NCBI RefSeq assembly: GCF_000001735.4
Contig: NC_003075.7
Location: forward strand, 11,161,001-11,225,000
Length of the DNA: 64,000 nt
Source of the DNA: Arabidopsis thaliana
Lineage: Eukaryota; Streptophyta; Magnoliopsida; Brassicales; Brassicaceae
Reading direction: 5' to 3'
Within the stretch, counting starts at the first letter, position 1. Each line of letters begins with the position of its first letter. This document shows positions 55,997 through 64,000 of the stretch, in pieces. The notes under the pieces were generated by a model, which saw nothing but the letters and a program-made list of their open reading frames with translations, was not told where the DNA came from and ran no database searches. A program made the position numbers and the translations under genes.

Positions 55997-57772
55997 ATGG
56001 TAACCGAAGCTTTCGAATTCGTCGCCGTTCCTTTCAATTCCGATGGCTGGGGACCTCCAGACGCTTCCGACGTTTCCTCCTCCGCCTCTCCCACCAGCGT
56101 CGCCGCCGCTAATCTTCTCCCGAACGTTCCTTTCGCTTCCTTCTCCCGTTCCGATAAGCTCGGCCGTGTAGCTGATTGGACTCGCAATCTCTCTAATCCA
56201 TCCGCTCGTCCTAACACCGGATCCAAATCAGATCCGTCTGCAGTTTTCGATTTCTCCGCTTTCGCAATCGACGAAGGCTTCGGTCTCGCTTCCTCCGGTG
56301 GTAATCCCGACGAAGACGCAGCTTTCCGTCTCGTCGACGGTAAACCTCCGCCGCGTCCTAAATTCGGACCTAAATGGCGTTTCAATCCTCACCACAATCG
56401 GAATCAGCTTCCTCAACGGCGAGATGAAGAAGTTGAAGCTAAGAAGCGTGATGCTGAGAAGGAACGAGCTCGTCGTGATCGTCTCTACAATAACAACCGT
56501 AACAACATCCATCACCAACGCCGTGAAGCTGCCGCTTTCAAATCATCCGTTGATATTCAGCCGGAGTGGAACATGCTTGAGCAGATCCCTTTCTCAACAT
56601 TCTCGAAGCTCTCGTACACAGTTCAAGAACCAGAAGATCTTCTTCTCTGTGGTGGCCTTGAGTACTACAACCGCCTTTTCGATCGCATAACGCCGAAAAA
56701 CGAACGCAGACTCGAGCGTTTCAAGAACAGGAACTTCTTCAAAGTCACTACTAGTGATGATCCTGTGATTAGGCGTTTAGCTAAGGAAGACAAAGCTACT
56801 GTTTTCGCTACTGATGCTATATTAGCTGCTCTTATGTGTGCTCCTAGATCTGTTTACTCTTGGGATATTGTTATTCAACGTGTTGGTAACAAACTGTTCT
56901 TTGACAAGAGAGATGGATCACAGCTTGATTTGTTGTCTGTGCATGAGACATCTCAAGAGCCATTGCCTGAGTCTAAAGATGATATCAATTCTGCTCATTC
57001 TCTAGGTGTGGAAGCTGCTTACATCAATCAGAACTTTTCGCAGCAGGTTTTGGTTAGAGATGGAAAGAAGGAAACTTTTGATGAAGCCAATCCATTTGCT
57101 AATGAAGGTGAAGAGATTGCTTCTGTTGCTTATAGGTATAGAAGGTGGAAGCTTGATGATAATATGCATCTTGTTGCGAGGTGTGAGTTACAGAGTGTTG
57201 CTGATCTCAACAACCAAAGGTCGTTTCTTACTTTGAATGCTCTTAACGAGTTTGATCCTAAGTACTCTGGTGTTGATTGGAGACAGAAGCTTGAAACTCA
57301 GAGAGGTGCGGTTTTAGCTACAGAATTGAAGAACAATGGAAATAAGTTGGCTAAATGGACTGCACAAGCTTTATTGGCTAATGCTGATATGATGAAGATT
57401 GGTTTTGTCTCTAGGGTTCATCCTCGTGATCATTTCAACCATGTTATATTATCTGTTTTGGGGTATAAGCCGAAGGATTTCGCTGGACAGATTAATCTCA
57501 ACACTTCTAACATGTGGGGGATTGTGAAATCCATAGTTGATCTGTGTATGAAACTAAGCGAAGGGAAGTATGTTCTTGTGAAGGATCCATCGAAGCCTCA
57601 AGTGAGGATTTATGAGGTTCCACCTGATGCTTTCGAGAATGATTACGTTGAGGAACCGTTGCCTGAAGATGAACAGGTTCAGCCAACTGAGGAAAACACA
57701 GAGGGAGCAGAAGCAAGTGTAGCTGCAACTAAAGAAACCGAGGAGAAGAAAGCTGATGATGCTCAAGCTTGA
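55997..57772 (+). CDS. TIF3D1: Translation initiation factor eIF3 subunit D
   Basis: Intronless coding region of 591 residues for the cap-contacting subunit of eIF3. The N-terminus is variable and Ser/Pro-rich with FNSDGWGPP, followed by FRLVDGKPPPRPKFGPKWRF. The conserved core includes SVDIQPEWNMLEQIPFSTFSKL and the domain containing NKLFFDKRDGSQLDLLSVHET. The C-terminal part has DWRQKLETQRGAVLATELKNN, LGYKPKDFAGQINLN and an acidic tail. Length and order match eIF3d from plants and animals. The ATG at 55997 directly begins the conserved MVTEAFEFVAVPFN. I recognise it as At4g20980. The symbol is from memory. Confidence 0.96.
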   Translation: MVTEAFEFVAVPFNSDGWGPPDASDVSSSASPTSVAAANLLPNVPFASFSRSDKLGRVADWTRNLSNPSARPNTGSKSDPSAVFDFSAFAIDEGFGLASSGGNPDEDAAFRLVDGKPPPRPKFGPKWRFNPHHNRNQLPQRRDEEVEAKKRDAEKERARRDRLYNNNRNNIHHQRREAAAFKSSVDIQPEWNMLEQIPFSTFSKLSYTVQEPEDLLLCGGLEYYNRLFDRITPKNERRLERFKNRNFFKVTTSDDPVIRRLAKEDKATVFATDAILAALMCAPRSVYSWDIVIQRVGNKLFFDKRDGSQLDLLSVHETSQEPLPESKDDINSAHSLGVEAAYINQNFSQQVLVRDGKKETFDEANPFANEGEEIASVAYRYRRWKLDDNMHLVARCELQSVADLNNQRSFLTLNALNEFDPKYSGVDWRQKLETQRGAVLATELKNNGNKLAKWTAQALLANADMMKIGFVSRVHPRDHFNHVILSVLGYKPKDFAGQINLNTSNMWGIVKSIVDLCMKLSEGKYVLVKDPSKPQVRIYEVPPDAFENDYVEEPLPEDEQVQPTEENTEGAEASVAATKETEEKKADDAQA

Positions 57773-58404
57773 TGGTTATAAAGTCAGGTAGTTCATACAA
57801 ACAACTCTCAAATTCAAAAGGCGGTTACCATAATATGCTTGTTGGATTTGATTGAACACTTGTTTAGGATCGTGAATTTATACTTAGAACCCAAGAAAAT
57901 GCAGAAAGTTGGTTCTTACTTCTTAGCCATAGAATCTTGTTCTTATTCATCTGAATTTCATTCTTATAGTTTAGAAACTGGTGACTTAGATTAATTGATG
58001 ATCTTTATTATAAGTATAAACGTCGTATGAAGCATCGTCATTCACAATTTGGATACTATATTCTTCAGGTCCAAAGTCTACACCTTTCGTTTCTGGGTTC
58101 TTTTGAGAGTTGAAGCTTCAATCAAACAACAACAATGGAGGTTCCTTTTTTAATTATCTTGTCCTTTTTCAAATTTTTGTGGTACTGCTGTAATTTTAAG
58201 TCAGAAATGAGATTGTAGAACACTATCTTCGTGACATCTTTTGGAAAATCATTACGGATTGTTTACAGAACAGAAATCTTTTTACTATGACTCTTATAGC
58301 CACCAAATTTTCTTGAATCATTTTGCATTAGTTTTATAAAATTTGGTATTTTATGGTTCCAACTTTTGTTTGTTTCGGTCGTTTGGCGTATTCTCTTATG
58401 AGCT
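57773..58404. other. eIF3d 3' UTR and spacer
   Basis: No ORF. Upstream of a 46-bp tandem duplication in the ACA4 promoter region. Confidence 0.5.
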
Positions 58405-58496
58405 TGATCCTATTGTCCTGGTCGGTTTTTATCTCTGTTAAACTGACATAGATCCTATTGTCCTGGTCGGTTTTAATCTCTGTTAAACCGACATAC
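58405..58496. repeat. 46-bp tandem duplication upstream of ACA4
   Basis: 58405-58450 and 58451-58496 differ at only a couple of positions. Each unit contains TCGGTTTT...GTTAAAC(C/T)GA, an imperfect inverted repeat. A single diverged relative (AACGGTTTTCTTCTCTGTTAAA) is found upstream of ACA6 near 61230. Confidence 0.9.
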
Positions 58497-58684
58497 TTCA
58501 CATATATTTATTATTATAAACCCCAAATTAGAAAACTCAACCAAAATGGTTTTTACTAAGCATTCAGTTTTTTTTTTTTTTTTTTCATGTTTCCAATAGT
58601 AACATCAGATTATTAACTAATAATCGTAGCAACGGCAAAAACCATATCAGAACAGCAGAACAAACATCCCCCAAAAGCCTCCTC

Positions 58685-58693
58685 TTAAATAGG
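58685..58693 (+). promoter_or_regulatory. ACA4 TATA-like element, shared with ACA6
   Basis: TTAAATAGG inside AGCCTCCTCTTAAATAGGTT, 79 bases before the ATG. ACA6 has AGCCTCCTTTTAAATAGGTT at the same spacing. Confidence 0.6.
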
Positions 58694-58771
58694 TTGTCTC
58701 TAAACCCTTCAATCTCCAAAACATAATAACATACTCCATTAAGCAAAATCTAATCTCGAAAGAAGAGAAAC

Positions 58772-60126
58772 ATGGATACCAACGCAAAAACAATTTTCTT
58801 CATGGCTATGTGTTTCATCTATCTATCTTTCCCTAATATTTCACACGCTCATTCTGAAGTCGGTATGATTACTACATCTCTATTGCATTCTAGTAAAATT
58901 AATCTTTTGTATCAAAATTCAGATTTAATGATTTGTTATTAACTTTAATCTGAAAACAGACGACGAAACTCCATTTACTTACGAACAAAAAACGGAAAAG
59001 GGACCAGAGGGATGGGGCAAAATAAATCCGCACTGGAAAGTTTGTAACACCGGAAGATATCAATCCCCGATCGATCTTACTAACGAAAGAGTCAGTCTTA
59101 TTCATGATCAAGCATGGACAAGACAATATAAACCAGCTCCGGCTGTAATTACAAACAGAGGCCATGACATTATGGTACGTAAAACTTTATTATAGAATTC
59201 AGTTATTCTCACTTAACTATATTATTATTACAACACTAATCATTTGAAATCTTAAAGGTATCATGGAAAGGAGATGCTGGGAAGATGACAATACGGAAAA
59301 CGGATTTTAATTTGGTGCAATGCCATTGGCATTCACCTTCTGAGCATACCGTTAACGGAACTAGGTTTGTTGTTTTCATTTTTAATGAGCATTTTCAACT
59401 ATAGACCCATATTAAGTGGTATTTACACGATATTTGGCATTATTACAGGTACGACCTAGAGCTTCACATGGTTCACACGAGTGCACGAGGCAGAACTGCG
59501 GTTATCGGAGTTCTTTACAAATTAGGCGAACCTAATGAATTCCTCACCAAGGTATCATATTTAGATTATTGTTAAACATTGTATTTATAGAGTTTGTTAT
59601 TGATTTGTTATTTTCAAATTTATAAAAAAAATGCAGCTACTAAATGGAATAAAAGCAGTGGGAAATAAAGAGATAAATCTAGGGATGATTGATCCACGAG
59701 AGATTAGGTTTCAAACAAGAAAATTCTATAGATACATTGGCTCTCTCACTGTTCCTCCTTGCACTGAAGGCGTCATTTGGACTGTCGTCAAAAGGGTATT
59801 TATATTTTTGTTTCGTTTTTATAGTAATTTTCTTCTTTATGCATTACATATTCATTTTTTTCAATATTCAAATTGCAAAATACATCAGTAATTTTTTTTA
59901 CGTCGGTATATGTAGGTGAACACAATATCAATGGAGCAAATTACAGCTCTTAGGCAAGCCGTTGACGATGTAAGTAGTCGAAATTTGCTAATGTAGTTTC
60001 ATTAGCTAATATTGATTTTATTACTAATTTAGTTAGTTGACTGATCAATAGGGATTTGAGACAAATTCAAGACCGGTTCAAGACTCAAAGGGAAGATCAG
60101 TTTGGTTCTATGATCCAAATGTTTGA
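58772..60126 (+). CDS. ACA4: Alpha carbonic anhydrase 4
   Basis: Zinc enzyme interconverting CO2 and bicarbonate, entering the secretory or plastid route. Exons 58772-58862, 58960-59174, 59258-59364, 59449-59551, 59637-59795, 59916-59969 and 60052-60126 encode 267 residues. A hydrophobic signal (FFMAMCFIYLSFPNISHA) leads. The zinc ligands are the two His of [10 protein letters not shown] and the first His of [26 protein letters not shown] and the Cys pair (WKVCNTG and PPCTEG) are conserved. Exon 6 encodes VNTISMEQITALRQAVDD, the conserved helix after the substrate pocket. I recognise it as At4g20990. Tandem with ACA6. Confidence 0.95.
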
Positions 60127-61442
60127 TATATTTACTTCTATTATTTTGTAATTTATACCCTTTTAACAAAATTATCATTTTGTAATATTTGAGATTTTTT
60201 TCAAACTTTAATAAAGAAAACAATTGATGAGTATTTTTTTTTAATATACCATTAGTATTCCACTATAATAATCATCATCGGAAAAAAAAAAACACGCCTG
60301 ATTACATCAACGTTGCTAAAACAGTATGTCCTATAAAAGCTAGGCAAGCAGTGTTAGCTACTAAATCCAACTCTAATCAAGCAGTATAAAAACTTGAAAC
60401 AACAAATAAACATAAATATGTATGGTCAAAACAAAAAAAAGTGAGAAGGAGTCATATGTTCCTTCAAAACCTTTTCATTTCCTGATGTATTCAATACAAT
60501 TAATGTATTCCATCAAGAGGATTAATACATTCGATTAATATCACTTTCTTTCACAAATGTTTTTTTTTTTTGACAATTATATCATCAAGCCAATCCATAT
60601 CGAAGAATCTATACTAGTCCCTAATACGATAACCACGTGACAAAAATGTTTACACAAAAGAAGCTTTGGTAGCAATTTGTCTTGGTTTTACTCATCTCTC
60701 ATTCGATACGGTAGAAAACAAAGTCGATCCATAATGAACAATAATAGAGTATCAAAAACAAGGAAGATTATACAGTCGAATGAAGGTGAAACCCCTGAAA
60801 TAAGCAATCAGAATCGCAATATGAACCAAAGAAGCAAGAGAATTGCCGAACGTAAAACCATATAGAGGAAGAGGCCAACTTAAAAGAGCCTATATTTTAC
60901 ATTTTGTTGTTTAGGATTTCAGTAACTTTATGTTTTTTTCGTCACTTATGTATCAAGTTTCTTGTTATTATTTTTCTATGAAAATGAAAGAAATTCAGTC
61001 TATGGAATGGAAGCATGAAAATTAGACATTACATATGTATAAAAAAAAAAACAACAATGTATAGATTTAACGTATCTCTTATTCTCTTACACAAGAGATT
61101 TAAAATAATATCTCTTTGTTTGACTTTAATGTAATTTTTAGTAAATCCAAACAAACAAACAAAAAAAATAAGTTCTGAATACTAGTCTTTTTTGGTTCGG
61201 GTCGTTCAACAGAATCTTTCTGAATGGGATTAACGGTTTTCTTCTCTGTTAAATTATCACATTTCACATTAGCTACTATAGAAGCCCAAATTAGAAGAAA
61301 AAATGAACTGTTTTAAATTTTGTCACTGAAAGTTTCTATTTTCCAATAAAATCAAATACTACAACAAATGATTAACTAATAACCGTAGCAACTGCTAAAG
61401 TCATAAAAGAACATTAAACAAACCTTCCCCTAAAGCCTCCTT
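60127..61442. other. Spacer between ACA4 and ACA6
   Basis: Holds the ACA4 3' UTR and ACA6 promoter. The small ORF at 60677-60865 lacks recognisable motifs and is not called. The last ~250 bases are homologous to the ACA4 promoter. Confidence 0.6.
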
Positions 61443-61451
61443 TTAAATAGG
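61443..61451 (+). promoter_or_regulatory. ACA6 TATA-like element
   Basis: TTAAATAGG 78 bases before the ATG, in a 20-base block conserved with ACA4. This shows that the core promoter was duplicated with the gene. Confidence 0.6.
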
Positions 61452-61528
61452 TTAAATACCAAACCCCTTTCCATGTCCAAAACATACTCAAGAACATTAA
61501 GCAAAATCAAATCTGAAAGAAAAAAAAA

Positions 61529-62880
61529 ATGGATGCCAACACAAAAACAATTTTATTTTTTGTAGTGTTCTTCATCGATTTATTTTCCCCTAATATTTTA
61601 TTCGTTTATGCTCGTGAAATCGGTATGATCACTATACATCTCTGTTTTATTCTAATAAAATTCATCTTTTGGTATCAAAATTTATGTTTATGTGTATGAT
61701 TTTGCTAATTTAATTTGAAAGCAGGCAACAAACCGCTATTTACATACAAACAAAAAACAGAGAAAGGACCAGCGGAATGGGGCAAATTAGACCCTCAATG
61801 GAAAGTTTGTAGCACCGGAAAAATTCAATCTCCGATTGATCTCACTGACGAAAGAGTCAGTCTTATTCATGATCAAGCCTTGAGTAAACATTACAAACCA
61901 GCTTCGGCTGTAATTCAAAGTAGAGGACATGACGTTATGGTAAAACTTTTATTTCATTTTAGTTATCTCACATGATTATATTAATCATACTACAGTAATC
62001 ATTTGAAATCTCTTTTTTTCCCTAAAGGTATCGTGGAAAGGAGATGGTGGGAAAATAACAATACATCAAACGGATTATAAATTGGTGCAGTGCCATTGGC
62101 ATTCACCGTCTGAGCATACCATTAACGGAACTAGGTCTGTGGTTTCACAAAAAACAAAATTCGGTTACGTTAGCTAGATTTTCCAAAAAAAGAATATGAA
62201 CATACTAATTTGTTTATAAAATGTGTTATGTACAGCTATGACCTAGAGCTTCACATGGTTCACACGAGTGCTAGTGGCAAAACCACTGTGGTTGGAGTTC
62301 TTTATAAATTAGGTGAACCTGATGAATTCCTCACAAAGGTATAAATTAGTATTCATAAAAAACATATATATAGATAGTTGATACAATTTTTTAATATTCG
62401 TGCATTCACCATAAACATCTTATAAAACGAAAGGAATGGTACATATTTGAAAGAATGTATTATAAATTTTGTGTGATGATTTGTTAATGCAGATACTAAA
62501 TGGAATAAAAGGAGTAGGGAAAAAAGAGATAGATCTAGGAATCGTGGATCCTCGAGATATTAGATTTGAAACCAACAATTTCTATAGATACATTGGCTCT
62601 CTCACTATTCCTCCATGCACCGAAGGCGTTATTTGGACCGTCCAGAAAAGGGTATTATATTTTTTTTGTTTCTGTTATAGATTAATTATCTTCGTTACAC
62701 CTTACATAAACATTTTTTGGATTTTTGTTTTTGTATTTTGGTGTATGCTAATGTAATTTCATTAGCTATAATATTGATTTAGTATTATTACTAATTAATT
62801 AACTAATTGAATAGGGGTTTGAGATAAATTCAAGACCGGTTCAAGACCCACATGGAAGATCGGTTTGGTTCCACGATTAA
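61529..62880 (+). CDS. ACA6: Alpha carbonic anhydrase 6, lacking the ACA4 exon 6 equivalent
   Basis: Tandem copy of ACA4, recognised as At4g21000. Exons 61529-61622, 61725-61939, 62028-62134, 62236-62338, 62493-62651 and 62815-62880 join in frame to 247 residues. The signal-like N-terminus ([17 protein letters not shown]), zinc ligands ([16 protein letters not shown]), SPIDL, and [13 protein letters not shown] are all intact. The intron after exon 5 (62652-62814) corresponds to ACA4 introns 5 and 6 fused: the 54-nt exon between them, and flanking intron bases, are gone. The protein also ends earlier (HD stop against YDPNV). A database model could differ by using another exon. The active site looks complete; whether it is active without the lost helix is unknown. 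Confidence 0.85.
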
Positions 62881-64000
62881 TGTTTGATTTTTCTTCTTTT
62901 TTGACAACAATTTCAAATGTTTTGAAACTTAAACTTTTTTGTAATATTCTTTAAAAATAAAATAAAATTATTTTTATAATATCGAGTTTGTTCGAATTTG
63001 AGTTGTTGTTTTTTAAACAATGAGTTGGATCGATTGTTTTTCTGATGATTCTCAATGTACAATTAGGAATCCACAGATCTTCGTAGGACAAGAAAAAATC
63101 ATCTAATTACATCAACATATATTACTAATTAGTTTGACCAAAAAAAAAACATATTACTAATCATATATATGAAAGTTGGCCAACTCTCTCCCTATAAATG
63201 ACACATCATCACACAAGAAAATGACATGTGTCATTCTATATTAATTAAATAAAAAATTAATACAATTAATTGAGGAAGAATCAAAAGTCTTTTGTTGTGT
63301 TAAATTCTCTATAATCTCTCTTTTAAATAAATTTTCTTAAAACATTCAATAAATAAAAAATTATAATAATATATCAAATACTACTTTCATTTTATTCTAC
63401 TTATTTTTTAAAATATTTTTATCAATAGTTATCAATTTATAATGGCTAAAATTTACTTTGTGTTGTAGTTTAAATGTTTGCTACCTAACCTCATATTAAT
63501 TAGTAATTTTAGTTGGATATTTTCTTATTATTACGTTATATGAATATGATTTATCATATGACCTTCTTTCTGTTTATTTTTGTGCGTTCTGATAACTTGG
63601 TAACATTGATATACATTTTTCACGTAATGGTCATCCGACACATTAGATATACCCACACAAAAAACACGAGATTCTATATGGCTATATGCAAGGGAAGAGA
63701 ATTAAAGTGTTGACTTGAATTACTAGCATATCATGATGTGGTTAGTGTACTAGATAACGAGAGAATATATGGAATATAGAATTGTTTGTTACAATTAAGT
63801 TAGGCAAGTTTCAAAATACATAAGTAATATAACTACATATTAATATATCATATAATTTTGTTGTATGTGTTTATGATAGTGAAATATTTGAATAATAGGT
63901 CTATAAATATTCATATTATACTAAAATTAATATTTTGAATTATAGATAAATTTAATTATAAAAAATTATAACTCTATAAAATAGATATGACTTTATTACT
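62881..64000. other. AT-rich region downstream of ACA6
   Basis: ACA6 3' UTR followed by very AT-rich DNA. The ORF at 63513-63713 has no motif or coding pattern. No repeats or RNA genes are recognised. Confidence 0.6.

Noticed and set aside
60677-60865. 62-codon ORF between ACA4 and ACA6
   Set aside because: No domain, no splice context and no counterpart near ACA4.

Overview
The window is plant nuclear DNA. It has many small GT-AG introns, AT-rich intergenic sequence, and proteins I recognise at exact family lengths. Gene content and order match Arabidopsis thaliana chromosome 4, about At4g20850 to At4g21000. That placement is recognition from memory, not a database search. Exon coordinates were read by eye; most coding totals reproduce the expected protein lengths, but any single boundary could be off by a base.

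Layout. 1-8889 (minus): tripeptidyl peptidase II (TPP2), 34 exons, lacking only about the last 21 residues. 9460-9660: a LINE relic. 11726-13318 (plus): the cellodextrin oxidase CELLOX. 13620-15.8 kb (minus): fatty acid 2-hydroxylase FAH2. 18389-19606 (minus): ERT2-like protein. 21218-22840 (plus): beta-tubulin TUB9, convergent with 23103-24844 (minus): the meiotic TPR protein TDM1/MS5. 25264-29575 and 32597-36577 (both minus): the small-RNA methyltransferase HEN1 and a tandem paralogue, separated by about 3 kb of transposon-like DNA. 37627-40036 (minus): mitochondrial 3-hydroxyisobutyrate dehydrogenase. 41680-45038 (plus): the LRR receptor pseudokinase GHR1. 45423-50.7 kb: an F-box gene cut at codon 42 by an LTR retrotransposon. 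51077-52530 (plus): riboflavin deaminase PYRD. 54259-55212 (plus): bHLH162. 55997-57772 (plus): eIF3d. 58772-60126 and 61529-62880 (plus): tandem alpha carbonic anhydrases ACA4 and ACA6. The rest is AT-rich intergenic DNA.

The genes do not form one pathway. Two tandem pairs show divergence after duplication. The HEN1 paralogue keeps every catalytic metal ligand but has one extra base at the start of exon 8, so it needs a shifted splice acceptor to stay in frame. ACA6 has lost the exon that encodes an 18-residue segment of ACA4.

The most unusual region is 45.4-50.7 kb. It holds a minus-strand, non-autonomous element with Tat-like Gypsy architecture: near-identical LTR segments, a GGCGCGCC-type primer-binding region, a polypurine tract, a gag-like remnant, a frameshifted antisense ORF next to the 3' LTR, and a 76-bp tandem array of 12 units with a four-unit higher-order repeat. 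It resembles a satellite being born inside a retrotransposon.
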